From Melampsora larici-populina 98AG31 (lineage: Eukaryota > Basidiomycota > Pucciniomycetes > Pucciniales > Melampsoraceae): a stretch of 64,000 nt of DNA. The stretch lies in NCBI RefSeq assembly GCF_000204055.1, contig NW_006768796.1, positions 790,081 through 854,080 on the forward strand. The letters run 5' to 3'. Below the pieces are notes generated by a model. That model ran no database searches, was not told the origin of the DNA, and saw nothing but the letters and a program-made list of their open reading frames with translations. Made by a program: the position numbers and the translations under genes. Below are positions 10,556-23,013 of the stretch, piece by piece. Every line of letters begins with the position of its first letter. The first letter of the stretch is position 1.

Positions 10556-12347
10556 ATGGCGACCACCTCAAACCGCAAACGCCCGGTCTCCGGCAAACGC
10601 AAGACATCCAGCAAGCCTACTCAACGTCAAACACGCAGCACTCAATCGAAACGCCCCAGGCAAACCACTTCTAAAAGCAGAACCGCATTGGCTGCCAAGA
10701 GAGTCAGAATCACTGTAAAGCCGGCCAAATCCACTGATCCAGACGACTCTGACAATCAAGACCCAAAGGATTCAGATGACTTGGATGATTCATCAGATGA
10801 TGATGATGATCTTAACTTACAAGAAGACAAAGATGCAGAGAATTGGGAAGATGCACCCCTGCCATTGCCAACCATTACTAGATCAACTCGACGGTCTAAA
10901 GACGTCCAACCAAAGAAGGTCAAAATCACCCTTGAGAATTATAACGAAGTTGATTTGGACATCCCCGAAATCAACAACCTCTTATCTGCCGCTGGGCGCA
11001 AAACACACAATCGAATTGCACCTTCGATCCAGAAGGAGTTGAGAAATATACAGTTTATGTATCAAAGAGCAAAGAAGTTACTGGCAATAGCTGCTCACTG
11101 TAGTGAACGCACGATCAATGAATTTTTGCATGTATCATTATCATGCCTCAAATCATATCATTATCATAACTAATCTCCCTCCCCTCCCTCATATCACTCC
11201 AGGCACGAAGTCAGCACTCGAACAAAAAGGACGTTTTATCAATCATTTCTGAAGTACAGCGCTGAGGGTAAAAAGACTGCAAGTCAGTGGCTCTTCAACT
11301 CTTCAATCTGCCATTCACTCCGCTTTCTTGAGAACTCATGTCATGCTTCACACAGTGCCAGCCAGGAACACTCAGGAAGGATTCAAAGAAAGGAATAAGC
11401 ATATGGGATATACTTGGACTAACCTTGAACCGGAAGAGAAGGACATATTCAACGAGCAACTTTTTTTCCCCCTTGGCTATCTTGCAAGTGGATGGGACCA
11501 ACCACCAACCGAACCAAACACCAAACCTTTGGATGTCGAAGAAAAAGAGAAGTATCTGCCAATTTTCAAACAATTAGTCGATTTGGACAAAGTAGCCCGT
11601 CATCTTGGTCAGGATAAGTTTGGACCCCACCTTCCAACCGCACGACAAAACAAGGGTATTGAAGAAATCACCCAGATTGAGCACGAGGTAAGAAATCTGT
11701 CCACTCAAAGCTCACATTCTTTTGTTCTTGAGTTATTGAGTTATTGATTTCTTGATATTCAATTGTTTAGCTCCAGATCATGCACATCCGTTATGGTGTT
11801 GACTTTGCGCTCATGGCCACTTCTTGGAATCCAAATACTCACAACAAGAAGGGCCAGTGGGAAATGCAAGCATCATCATCTGAAGATTGGATTGCATTGA
11901 CCGACCGCAAGTGGAAACTACTCGAACACTTTGTCCGACATTCCTCCCAGTCAGAACTTCAAACTAAACCGGTCCAACGCAAGAAACCTCAGGCCAGCGA
12001 CAAGCTGAAGTCACGTCTGACAGCTGAGCTGAACAGGCTAGTTCGTAAGTGATCTTATATCACGACTTCTTTCACATCCTCTGACTCCTTCTTCCTATAT
12101 CGACTTTGTAGAGCAACATCTTGAACCTCCATTTTCACATTTGGACTGCCACCCAAAGACACCATCACCTCACGTGGCACTGAAAAAACGGTGCTTTACA
12201 GGAAATGTGCAGCTTGAAAGTATACGACATGATGCATCCAGCATGACTGACAAATTACTCTCACAAGCCTTTGAGAAAATGTCCGCACGCACTCATCAGC
12301 TGTGGCTAGATGACATTAAATCCGGCCCGGCCGTTATACTGTTGTGA
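10556..12347 (+). CDS. KDZ companion protein, HMG-box-like (element A copy)
   Basis: Multi-exon gene starting at ATG 10,556. The first exon has a Lys/Arg/Ser/Thr-rich N-terminus (MATTSNRKRPVSGKRK) and a long acidic Asp/Ser stretch. Later exons are 11,333(approx.)-11,687, 11,771-12,044 and 12,112-12,347, with GT-AG borders. The segment FKERNKHMGYTWTNL followed by EEKDIF resembles the basic, Trp-containing part of an HMG box, so a DNA-binding role beside the transposase is inferred. The protein at 54,630-56,560 in element B has the same order: basic tail, acidic stretch, W..L..E..IF motif, then EKY.PIF..LV..DKV. The junctions between exon 1 and the 11,333 exon are not resolved, so it may be damaged there. 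Confidence 0.6.
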
Positions 12348-12599
12348 AACAAAAAGAGGAAGCAGATGAGACGCCTGAAGAAACAGTACCATAATAGAAA
12401 TACCGCTTATGTTATGTAAAGGCGCCAGTTCGTTGTACAACTTTTCAAGTGTGGCTTGCGGTATGAAATGATAACTAAGAACATCGTTCGAATTTTGAGC
12501 CAATTATTGATACTCCACAATTGCCACTTAAGTCTGGATTTGGCAGCAAGATACCTAAATGTAGTGTTGTAGATAGATTGGTCACACCGAATTGCAAAA

Positions 12600-13250
12600 A
12601 AAAAATATGTTTTTTGCTAATGTGCAAAAAAAGTGTGTGTGGCGGTGTGAAGATACAACCTTCACATGTTTGCAGGTGCCAATATAATTTCGAAATTGTA
12701 AACATGGTCTTACCGTATTCTGATGTGTGAAATCTGGTTGTAAATGTGTGAATATTGTTTTTAAAGGTGTGAAAATCCAGCCTTCACAAGGTATCTGGAG
12801 TGAATATCTTGTCACAACCTCCACTCTTTTGTATGTCTGCTGATGGGTGATACCCGTCTCTTGCGGTGTGAATATAGGTTTGGAAGGTGTGAAAATCCAG
12901 CATTCACAATATATCAGGAGTGAATCTTGTGTCGTTACTTCCACTTGGCCTCAAGTCTGCTGATGCGACATACCCATATGTCGAGGTGTGAATATTGGAT
13001 CCAAAGGTGTGAACATCCCGCCTTCACAATACATCAGGAGTGAATGTCGTGACACAACTACAACTCCATGATGTAAAGGTGTGAAAGCACAGCAGTCACA
13101 CTTTATTCAAGGTGAATTTTCACTCTGCAGTTGCCGTGATTACTGATGGGTAGAGCTAGGATGCAGACGTGTGAAAATACAGTAGTCACACGGTATCAGG
13201 AGTGATACCCTTGGCAATTTTGATGCCAAGGTGTGAGAAATCACCTTCCC
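12600..13250. repeat. Degenerate ~90-125-bp tandem array between convergent genes
   Basis: About five diverged units, each opening with GGTGTGAA and containing a TTCACA half-site and GGAGTGAAT; unit starts are near 12,738, 12,866, 12,985, 13,078 and 13,168. The words are the reverse complements of TTCACACC and TTCACTCC in the terminal repeats of element A. It fills the gap between the stop codons of the companion gene and the KDZ gene. Confidence 0.75.
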
Positions 13251-16200
13251 ACTGTGTTTTCATTTTCATAAGGTAAAGTCAAATGCGCAAGGGAAGCATC
13301 CAGTGTTTGGCATGAACGTAACAAAGTAACCATATACAAATGTCAAATCATGTATTGAATTCTTCAATATCAAGATTATCATCATCAAACTTGCCATCAT
13401 CCTCTTGATGAGCACGTTGATCAAGTTCTTCCTCTCCAGCCAAGATGTTCTGAATGCGTACCATTCTCTCCCACTCCTGGAGAGTGAATTGTACCATGCT
13501 CCTCCATTTCGCCTTCAGCTCAGCATCACTGAAAGTCTTGCATACATTGTCATTGGCTGTCGCGTCCAGCAAAAACAGTATTTTCTGGTTCCACCTAAGC
13601 CAAATCCTATCAGCCTGGCGTGCCACAGTTGATGTCAACGACATCATCACATCCTTGCTAGTCCAGTTTGGAATGACATCTGTGGCAAATGAACTCAAGT
13701 CTTAGATGATCATTCCAATAGTGGAACAGGATATATTGATGAACAAACTTGAATGGACTGACCATTAATTGTATCTCGACGGAGTTCGTTGATTTTATCT
13801 TGATATTCAACTGCCCAACACACCATCTGCCTGGCCTCCTTTGCAATGCGTCGAAGTTCCTCTTGACAGCGGCAGATGGTAATATAAGCTTCGATTCCCT
13901 CCTGGGTAGCGTCGTCAATGGCCCATGGCTCTTCGGAGTGATGGAGATTTCCAAAATTGAGAAAGGGGTCACTCAATGGCATAGCCTCGACTTCTTGCAA
14001 AGATGGGGTGTCTAGAGGGGTATCTGGTTGAAATTCAATATTGTAATCATTGGCCAGACGCCAATACGTTGCATGCTTTCGACGAAGCTGAGCAGCTTTC
14101 ACTGTACGTAGATGATTCATTTTCTTTTGAACATTTGTACCTGTTGCTTGCAGGCATCACATTAGGTTACATACATTGCTATTATATCCATACATATTTG
14201 AATGCTAACCTCGTGCATGTGAAGCTTGTCGCTGATGCTCAATCACGCTTGCTTTGGCCCCAAGGAGATTTCCTTTTGCCACACGGATTTTAATAAGCGG
14301 CTGTGCCCGAGCATCTATTTGATAATGTGGTCAAAACCGTCATCAGTATCTGAAGCCTTCCCAACTTAGCATATTATGATTAGGAATTTACCTGATGTCC
14401 CAGTCAGCTCAATTAACTGAGCATCCCCTAGCCTGTCGGACACTTCCTCAATGGCACGCTCAAGTAATACCAAGGTGTTGGGCAGGCGTGATCGATGGTT
14501 CCTACGGCGATGTCGTCGGCGTTGGCGACGGCTTCGTCGGTGAAGATCTTCAAGTTGGTCCCTGGGAAAAAGAGGTCCACCTTAGACAACATCAAACTAG
14601 GAGGATATGCTCAAAACCTCACTGTGCAATAACCAGCTTTTCCTCCAGTTCAACGAGGTCCCCAACATGCTCCAAATAATCTTTGCTAGTTTGACTGATT
14701 GTTTGGCCTTGAATTGCCTTCTTTCGCTCCCATTGTTGTTGAAAGTACATTTCTGTATGACCATGTGTAGTATTAAGGTCTTTCAAGACCTTGTTGGCGT
14801 CATCCATTTTCTTTTGCGTTTGGCGTAGATGTTTTAAGCTGTTCACAACTAAAAGTCACATTTTTCGTCAATTCACGGTGAGCAAAAATGACAAATTCTG
14901 AATGCTCTACCTTACCTGCTTTATGTCGCCCGCGCTCATTCTTGTGTTTTGCTCGGAAGTCTAGGGCGGTTAGCCTGTGCTGCTTTGTTGAGTAACGCAT
15001 TGGTCTCACTAGCGGTTCAAAGTCTGCCCATATTCGCTCCATCCCTTCACCATCCGAAAGACCCCACCCTTCGTTCAGTCAAGGATTGTAATCTAGTTGA
15101 CAGGCCCACTCGTGGACAAATGAGTGAAATAAACTAGTAGCAAACTTCAGTCGGCCTTGCTCTTGTGCTGCAGGGAATTGATTGCGCTGAAAAGCAAAAA
15201 TTCAACTGTTGTTCTGAGTCCACAGGGACAAGAATGATACCAACTTTGACAATACCTTTCTTAAGTGTGCATCCAATATCGTAGAGCAATCCAAGACTTT
15301 CACTGATATCACCCTCCCTTTCCTCTTTAGCCTCAGTGGCTTTGAGAAGCCAGTCAATTAAGGCCAATGGGTATATGTTTCTATTGCAGGAATTGCTTTC
15401 AGTAAGTATGGCATTACGATCACGTGATATATCAGGTTTGCTCACTTCTCCCCACTCTGCACAATGCTGATGAACTTGAGACATTGATCGTGTCTACATC
15501 CCATCCCCATCAATCCCGTTTCATCACAGCCTTTCCAGTGAGATTTCCCCCGAGAATCATCAGCTGCTGTGTGCCTCGCAGTACATGAATCCTATGATGT
15601 TCTTTTATTTATTAGCAATGTATAGACTACATGTTTGTTCATCATTCAAAGTACTGACTACTTCTGCCTCATGCCATGGAGTCCAACGTCGATCTTGATT
15701 TGCTCCTGCATTGGCCGTCTGGGTCATCTTAGCTCGGAAGCCATTCTCTGCGTCAATGTCGAGGAATAGATTGGGTGTGTTAATCTCTCCTGTTTCAATG
15801 CTAGCGGCCAGATGCCTCCTATGCTGGAAATTACCGTCGAGGCAAACTATATGGTCAGGCTCTCCCAGGGGCAAAGGCCCTACACCAGGTCCAAAGCATT
15901 GAGGACAAATTCCAGCGAGTTTGTCCTTGTCTGTAAGATTAAGACTTCTCTCGATGGCCTCTTCTGCCATAAGAAGCATCTGACGATACGCATCGATAGC
16001 TGAAGACAAAGTGACATGCCATTCACGTGGCTAGGTATTATATTATGATAAAGAATGATGTGAGTCAGCTTGGAGAACTTGGAAATTGGATGGATAACAA
16101 GATTCATACATACCCCAGTGCCTTTCTGATTTAGAAATAATGGGTTACCATCATCTAGGTCCAAGAACTCATTCAGAGCCTCGGAGAAAGGCTGAAATCG

Positions 16201-16689
16201 CAAGCTACAAGATTTCCATGCAGTATGAAAGAATCGTAATAGCCTAATGGTAATCACAGATTGGGGGCTGACCGGGGTCCCTCCAATGAAACCAGCCTGG
16301 ATCAGGCGCACTTGATCATTGGGAGAACAAGAACAGAACTTTATCTGGACCTGTTTACGACCTGACAAGGTCTTTTATGTCAATTAGAGTCAGACACATA
16401 GATAGTTGAAAATAAACTACCAACAATCAAGATCTAGGACGTCTAGAGTCCGCAGTGAGCCAGTACAATTACATGGCTCCTTCCAGTCGGTCTCGTGGGC
16501 TGCTTTGGACCAGTTACCAGTCTTTTCCTTGCATATCTGGAACACTGGGAACATAGCAGGAAATCGACTCCTCCAATTCTTTTCCTCCTCTTGTCTGCGG
16601 CCAGAATAAAAACCATCGTTGAGTCCATGGGCGATTTGGACTATTTCTTCGTTCGGGTCAATGGGAAAAGCGTGTGGTGATGCAGGCAT

Positions 16690-17115
16690 TGTTACAATTA
16701 TGATGTTTCTCATTTATTTGACATTTACGTATGTTTCACACTTTACATGTCACATGTCCAAAATCATGGATTTCCTGCTCTTATTCCAATTCACATATGT
16801 ATCTTTGATTACGTGTAACATTTCTAAACCTAATCAAAACCTATGTATCGCTTGTTGTTTCATTTATAAACAGTACTGACAGAGCGCCATGAGCTCTTCT
16901 CTCTTCATCCAAGAATTTCTCATACAATCTTGGTTGAAGGTGAGTAACTCGTGGTTGTGGGATTCAGATTAGATTCAATTTATTAAGTTTGAATCATACT
17001 GATCCCTGCTCTGACAGGTGAGTAACTCGTGGTTGTGGGATTCAGATTAGATTGAATTTATTAAGTTTGAATCATACTGATCCCTGCTCTGAAAGGTTTC
17101 ACGAAGATTGTAATA
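16690..17115 (+). repeat. 5' LTR of copia element (426 bp)
   Basis: Starts TGTTACAAT and ends TTGTAATA. It contains two 78-bp tandem units (16,940-17,017 and 17,018-17,095) that begin GTGAGTAAC and end CTCTGACAG or CTCTGAAAG. Each unit looks like a small intron. Confidence 0.92.
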
Positions 17116-17131
17116 GGTTATGAGCCCAGCG
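17116..17131 (+). promoter_or_regulatory. Primer-binding site, initiator-tRNA-Met half-molecule type
   Basis: GGTTATGAGCCC directly follows the 5' LTR. It is complementary to the anticodon-loop region of initiator tRNA-Met (CTCATAACC), the internal priming used by copia-type elements. Confidence 0.7.
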
Positions 17132-17241
17132 TAATTCGTCTGCGGCAACCTATCGATCCATCACAATCTTTCAAACTTAATAATTATCTAACTTTGTTAT
17201 TCCCCGATCATGATGTTTTACTCTGCATAATCTCAGACTGA

Positions 17242-20200
17242 ATGAATCCACCGGACGCCACAGACGTCAAACCCAAATCCCAATCTTCGAAATCTCTTCC
17301 TTCCAATTTTAAAAACACCATTCCCTTCCCCACCAAAACAATTCCAACGATGACGTCTGATCTAAAAGAGTTCTCAACTTCCTCTTACTCATCAGTGGTG
17401 AAACTGTCCACCGGAACGTTCAACGATTGGAAACTCAAACTCACTACTCTGTTGAGTGGACAACGTCTGTCCAAATACATACTCAAGAACATTCCTGTAC
17501 CAACTGATGAAACTGAACTCGAAGACCATGAGACCAATTCAGCTCGTGCGTTGGCTGCTATACATGCAACGATCGACAGTGAGAACTTCCAGGTCATTCG
17601 AACTTGCACTAATCCGAAGGATGCTTTTGACAAACTCTGTGAATACCACGACGATGCTGGAGGACTATCCACTGCTCATCTCTTCTCCGACTTGATGGCT
17701 CTCCGAATGCAATCCGACGAAGATCTTAATGAACACGTCAACAAATTCAGAAAGATTTATAATGATTTACTCAGCAATCTAGCCTCCATCCCTGATTTCA
17801 AGATTTCTGAACCCTTCATCACTATAATTCTAATCAAGTCTCTTCCTTCTGAATTCACTCCGCTTGTTCAAAGTCTTCTTTCAAACTTCAAAGAATTGAC
17901 ACTAGCAAGACTCTTCTCACTACTCAAGATCGAAGCTACCAGGAGTGCATCAGCCAACAAATCAGATTCTGCTCTGGCAGCCCGACGTAACAACGAGTCC
18001 AAACCGAGATCATACAGGAGGAAGGATCTGTCAAATCAACCATCCAACGGTCTTCGATGTTCTCTAGGACATGCAGGACACACTGACCAGAACTGTAGGA
18101 CTAGAAGGTTCCGAGCTTTCCTGGAACATGAGAAGAAAGTCGCAGCCTCTGCCTCTCCATCAGGTAATTCGTCCAACGTCTCTCAAGTCTCTCAACATCA
18201 AACTGAGCCGGTCGAGGATGTGTCTTACTGGGACTCTGCTTTCTCTGCGTCGACCTCCTTCAGTACGCCAATTATCTGTGATACTGGAGCGACAAGTCAT
18301 ATGTTTTCGGATATCTCTCTAATTTCTGATTTACGTCCTTGTCGTCCTGTTAGGATAAGTGTTGCATCGAAAGACGGGGTTATCTGGGCGAGGAGTAAGG
18401 GGAATGTAAGATTTGGCTCTCTAACTCTTCGAAACGTTCTTTACTCGCCAAAATTGACTGGAAACCTTGTGTCGGTTGGTTCACTTTGTGATAATGGCTA
18501 CCGTGCTTCGTTCGACAAATCTATTGGTACCATCGTAGACTCACACGGTAACGAGATCCTTCAGATGCGACGCAACCCCTCAACAAATCGTCTATGGACT
18601 CCAATCATACCCAATGACTCAATCTCCGCTCTTTTCTCGTATACCGATCCAGAAAAACTTGCAATGACATGGCATCGACGGTTGGGTCATCTACATCCGG
18701 ATGGGGTCATTCATTTTCTCCGTCGTCAAAAACTACTTCCCATATCTAAAAACAATTTTGTATCTTGTGATGCCTGTTCCATGGGAAAGCTCACTCAATC
18801 TCCTGCCACTTCTCCTTTTCATCGATCGCCAAAGCGTCTCAATCTTGTACATAGCGATCTCCTGGGTCCTATAACTCCTGTATCGAAATCTGGTTTCAAA
18901 TATGTCCTCAGTTTTATCGATGATCACTCTCGATACGCGTCTGTGTACCTTCTGAAATCTAAAGACCAAACTTTTTCTGCTTTCAAACAATACAAAGCCC
19001 TGATGGAAAAGAAATGCGGAGAAGATCCTCAAACTCAAGTCCGATCGAGGAGGAGAGTATACCTCTAATGAATTTATTTCTTTTCTCAAAGAAGAAGGTA
19101 TTGAGGAGGAGAAAGGTCCAGCTCATAGACCTATGGCGAACTCTGTGTCAGAACGATATTTCCGTACACTGATAGGAAAGACTCGAGCTCAGCTGCTTGA
19201 GAGTGGTCTTCCACTGTCTCTCTGGGGGGAGTTGGTCAAGTACTGTTGTATACAGATCAACTGTTCTCCCTCGGCGGCACTTCAGAATCAATCACCTATT
19301 GAAGTGCTAGAATCTCTTTTACCTGGTCACGTTCACCCTTTCGACGTTGATCGCTTAAAGCCCTTTGGATGTCTTTGCTTTGCTGTGGATCGTCATCGCA
19401 AGTCCAAAGTCGCCCCGGTTGGAAAACGGTTCATTTTCGTTGGTCTCGAGGACGGCGCTCGTGCAGCACGCCTTTGGGACAAAGAGGCTGGCCGAATTTT
19501 CATTACCGGAGATGTCCTATATCGCGAGGACGTCTTTCCTGCCTTACATCCAACTTTTTCCCCGGATGTTGCTAAAGAACTCATTATCCCTAGCCTCACT
19601 GATCAATTAGTGAGGACCAAAGGTCAAGACTCAACAGTTGTTCCAGATGAAACTATGACTGAGGTCATCGAATCTACTGGCTCTGGTCCTGCGAAGGACC
19701 TTGGTTGGCGGTCTCCCATCGTTATCGAGGAGGAATCAGACCGATCCGTTTCACCACCACAATTTTGTCCTAAGGTACTCATTCCTCTATCTGAGTCAAT
19801 ACATGCGCCACGTGTCGAATCCAATCAACCACGGGTGTCCACATCTCCGAATCCATCACCCAAATCACTTTCACCGATTCGTTCTCTGCCAAATCAGTCG
19901 GAAGTTCAGAGACTTCCGTCTGAGTTGGGTCTTCAACAATACCGGTCATTTTCACCCCCGTCATCACACTCTTCGGCTACACCAATTGAATCACCGGTTT
20001 CGTCAGCCAAGAGTCCGGAAATGCACAGGTCAAACTCATCTTCAGATCTTTCGTCAATCTCGAATGATGTCATAGAGGTTGTCCAATCCTCTCCAAGGGG
20101 TGCTGAGTCTGTTCGATCATCTCCGAAGGCCGGACCCAGTACTTTGCCCAAGTCGCCGATTTCAAGCCCGTCTCCTGATCGATGCATTGTCCCCAGTGTA

Positions 20201-21991
20201 TCTCAACCGCCGGCAGTTTCATCTCCGCCCAAGACACCCCCTGTACAAACAACGCCATCAGCCATATCTCCACCTGTCGAGAAACAAACCGAGCAAATTG
20301 TACAACGACCTGCTACCCCGCCTGCTCCGAGAAGATCTTTACGAACTCAAAAAGAGCCTGAGCGGTATGGCTTCACCAAGAAAACAGCCAAGGTTGCACG
20401 AGTCATACCAAACAGCTTTGGTCTGTCTGCCACGACTGGCAGTGATCCGGATAGCCCGACTTTTAAACAAGCCATGTCTGGTCCTGACAGAAATGCTTGG
20501 CGACAGGCGATGCAGCAAGAATTCGATTCTCTTACTCAACATGGAGTCGGTAAACTTGTGGATCGACCGCCAGAGGCGAATGTACTCGGGGGGATGTGGG
20601 TATTCAACCGTAAACGAGATGAACACAATCGAGTCGTCAAATACAAGGCTAGGTGGGTAGTCCTCGGCAATCATCAGATAAAAGGTTTAGATTACAACGA
20701 CACATACGCGTCCGTTGGCAAGCTCGATTCCTTACGTATCCTACTAGCCTTATCCGTGAAGAGACGTTGGCGAAAACGTCAATTTGATGTTGTTACTGCT
20801 TTCCTGAATGGCAACATGAAAGATTTAGTATTTGCGTGTCAAGTTCGTGGTTTCGAACATCCAACTCAGCCTAATCGCGTTTGGCAACTCATCAAATCGC
20901 TCTATGGAACCAAGCAAGCTGCTCGTCGGTGGCAACAGCATTTCGGGGCAACAACGTCGGAGTTTCATCTTAACCCAACTGATTCCGACACCGCTGTATA
21001 CGTACTCAAGTGTGCTTTGGGTATCCTCATTCTACACCTTCACGTTGATGATTCAATGGTTTTCTATGACAACGATGAACTATTTTTCAAATTCCAAGCC
21101 TTCATTGACTCGAAATACAAGTTGAAATGGACCGAGAAACCCACGTTATATCTCGGTATCAAGTTGGAGATCGCTGACGATCAATCCTCCATCAAGATTT
21201 CTCAATCACATTACATTGAATCAGTCCTTGAACGCTTTTCCATGGTAAACTGCAATTCAGCCAAAACTCCGTTACCTCAACGAACAACTCTGCTTCCAGG
21301 TACTAACGACGAAATCGAGGAAGCAAAAGACATACCTTATCAAGAAATGGTTGGGTGTCTTCAGTGGATTTCGGCGGTAACTAGACCCGATATTTCTTAT
21401 GCTGTTTCTCAATTATCCAAGTTCAACTCGGCATGGACTGTATCACATTGGACCGCAGCAAAACACCTACTCCGATATCTAAAAGGAACTCAAACTTTAG
21501 GCATTACGTACTCTGGGGGGATTTCTGAACCTTTGGCTTATTCTGATTCTGATTTTTCACAGTGTCCAACTACTCGAAAGTCCGTAACCGGTTACATTGT
21601 TACAGTAGCGGGTGGTGCCGTTAGTTGGAAGTCTCAACGACAGTCTATTGTTGCTTTATCCACTTCAGAAGCCGAATACGTGGCTGCTACTGAATGTTCC
21701 AAACACATGGCTTGGGTGCGAGCATTTTATTTCGATATCATACAACAACTAGAACATCCTACAATCTTTCATATCGATAACACTTCAGCTATATTCACAG
21801 CTTCAGGTGAAGGATTAAAATCAAGATCAAAACACATTGACCGACGACACCATTATATTCGTCAAATGATTCAATCAAATGAACTTCAAGTTAAATACAT
21901 TCCTTCAGATCAAATGTTAGCTGACTTCCTCACCAAGCCTCTGGGACCTTCGGCTATAACTCATGCTTTAAAATTGAACAACTTATATTGA
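17242..21991 (+). pseudogene. Copia Gag-Pol polyprotein, one frameshift
   Basis: The Gag domain is at residues ~40-240 (FSTSSYSSVVKLSTGTFNDW). A degenerate zinc-knuckle-like RCSLGHAGHTDQNC follows. The aspartic protease has DTGATSHM near residue 347, then the pre-integrase motif WHRRLGHLHPDG with CDAC, then the integrase core (HSDLLGP, FIDDHSRY). The frame breaks by one base near 19,030; the next frame resumes KSDRGGEYTSNEF and HRPMANSVSERYF, so one Pol chain was split. Reverse transcriptase (TAFLNGNM, LHVDDSMVF) and RNase H (VALSTSEAEYVAA) follow to the stop at 21,991. Before the shift the frame is open from ATG 17,242. Pro/Ser-rich linker sequence separates integrase and RT. Confidence 0.93.
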
Positions 21992-22000
21992 AATTTGTTT

Positions 22001-22013
22001 GGAAATGGGGGGA
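22001..22013 (+). promoter_or_regulatory. Polypurine tract of copia element
   Basis: GGAAATGGGGGGA immediately precedes the 3' LTR, the plus-strand priming site. Confidence 0.8.
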
Positions 22014-22613
22014 TGTTACAATTATGATGTTTCTCATTTATTTGACATTTACGTATGTTTCACACTTTACATGTCACATGTCCAAAATCATGGATTTCCT
22101 GCTCTTATTCCAATTCACATATGTATCTTTGATTACGTGTAACATTTCTAAACCTAATCAAAACCTATGTATCGCTTGTTGTTTCATTTATAAACAGTAC
22201 TGACAGAGCGCCATGAGCTCTTCTCTCTTCATCCAAGAATTTCTCATACAATCTTGGTTGAAGGTGAGTAACTCGTGGTTGTGGGATTCAGATTAGATTC
22301 AATTTATTAAGTTTGAATCATACTGATCCCTGCTCTGACAGGTATGTTTAGTTTCTAATTTTGTCTCATGTTTATTTCTTTGATTGTGATGGAAATTAAA
22401 ACTGATCCAAGAATTTCTCATACAATCTTGGTTGAAGGTGAGTAACTCGTGGTTGTGGGATTCAGATTAGATTCAATTTATTAAGTTTGAATCATACTGA
22501 TCCCTGCTCTGACAGGTGAGTAACTCGTGGTTGTGGGATTCAGATTAGATTCAATTTATTAAGTTTGAATCATACTGATCCCTGCTCTGACAGGTTTCAC
22601 GAAGATTGTAATA
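22014..22613 (+). repeat. 3' LTR of copia element (600 bp)
   Basis: Same sequence as the 5' LTR but 174 bp longer. It has three copies of the 78-bp intron-like unit plus a linker beginning GTATGTTTAG (about 22,342-22,411) and a second copy of the AATTTCTCATACAATC segment. Confidence 0.92.
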
Positions 22614-23013
22614 GGCATAAACTCATTGAGACGCTCGTACCGTTGAGCACGCTCGTCCTCGTCGCTGTGATACTCGTCAGGAGTTGCAAGGTTGTTGGCA
22701 AGATCCAGGGCTGGGTTGTTGCGAACATCCAAGTCACGTCGATCATACGCTTCAGCAGCTGCCAAGACAGCAGCACCCACGGTGTTTTCTGCATGCTGCC
22801 GAGAACGACGCTTCATGGCAAGAACCCTTGCATCTAGCGCGTTTTGAGCCTTGCGTTTGAGGTTCTCAGGCCGTCTCGGCTGGATTTTCTTTTCATTAGT
22901 CATCGGTTTGGCTGGTGGAGGGATATGTTAGCGAGAACACAACATACATCCGTTTTGTGTTGATGGAAAGAGGGCCCTTTCCAATTAGTCATCTTCAAAC
23001 CGATTTATTAATC

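Larger units (their letters stand above)
16690..22613 (+). mobile_element. Ty1/copia LTR retrotransposon
   Basis: A 5,924-bp element with 5-bp duplication GGCAT (16,685-16,689 and 22,614-22,618) inserted in exon 1 of the KDZ gene. The LTRs start TGTTACAAT and end ATTGTAATA. Their shared part is nearly identical, so the insertion is young. The domain order protease-integrase-RT-RNase H is that of Pseudoviridae/copia. The integrase frame is shifted once, so this copy cannot make a full Pol unless the shift is bypassed. Confidence 0.95.
13348..22903 (-). pseudogene. KDZ transposase of element A, split by a copia insertion
   Basis: DDE-type transposase that should move element A. ATG is at 22,903 and the stop at 13,348. 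Exon 1 runs 22,903-22,614 and, across the copia element, resumes at 16,689; LNEFMPA-SPHAFP reads through when one GGCAT copy is removed. In order: basic N-tail; KDZ-associated cysteine cluster (CNC near 16,460, then FCSC near 16,335 and the VSPQSVITIRLLRF strand); CPQCFGPG and CLDGNFQHRRH around 15,840 with the first catalytic Asp; DETGLMGMGCRHD near 15,510; LLYDIGC near 15,275; WACQLDYNPRLNEGWG and LSDGEGMERIW around 15,090; and a helical acidic C-terminus. About ten introns are present. Apart from the insertion I see no clear lesion, so it may have been active until recently. Confidence 0.85.

Noticed and set aside
10022..16713. A separate ~13-kb KDZ element ending just right of the KDZ gene
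   Set aside because: No inverted copy of the left end occurs there; the only partner with matching TSD is at 60,784.
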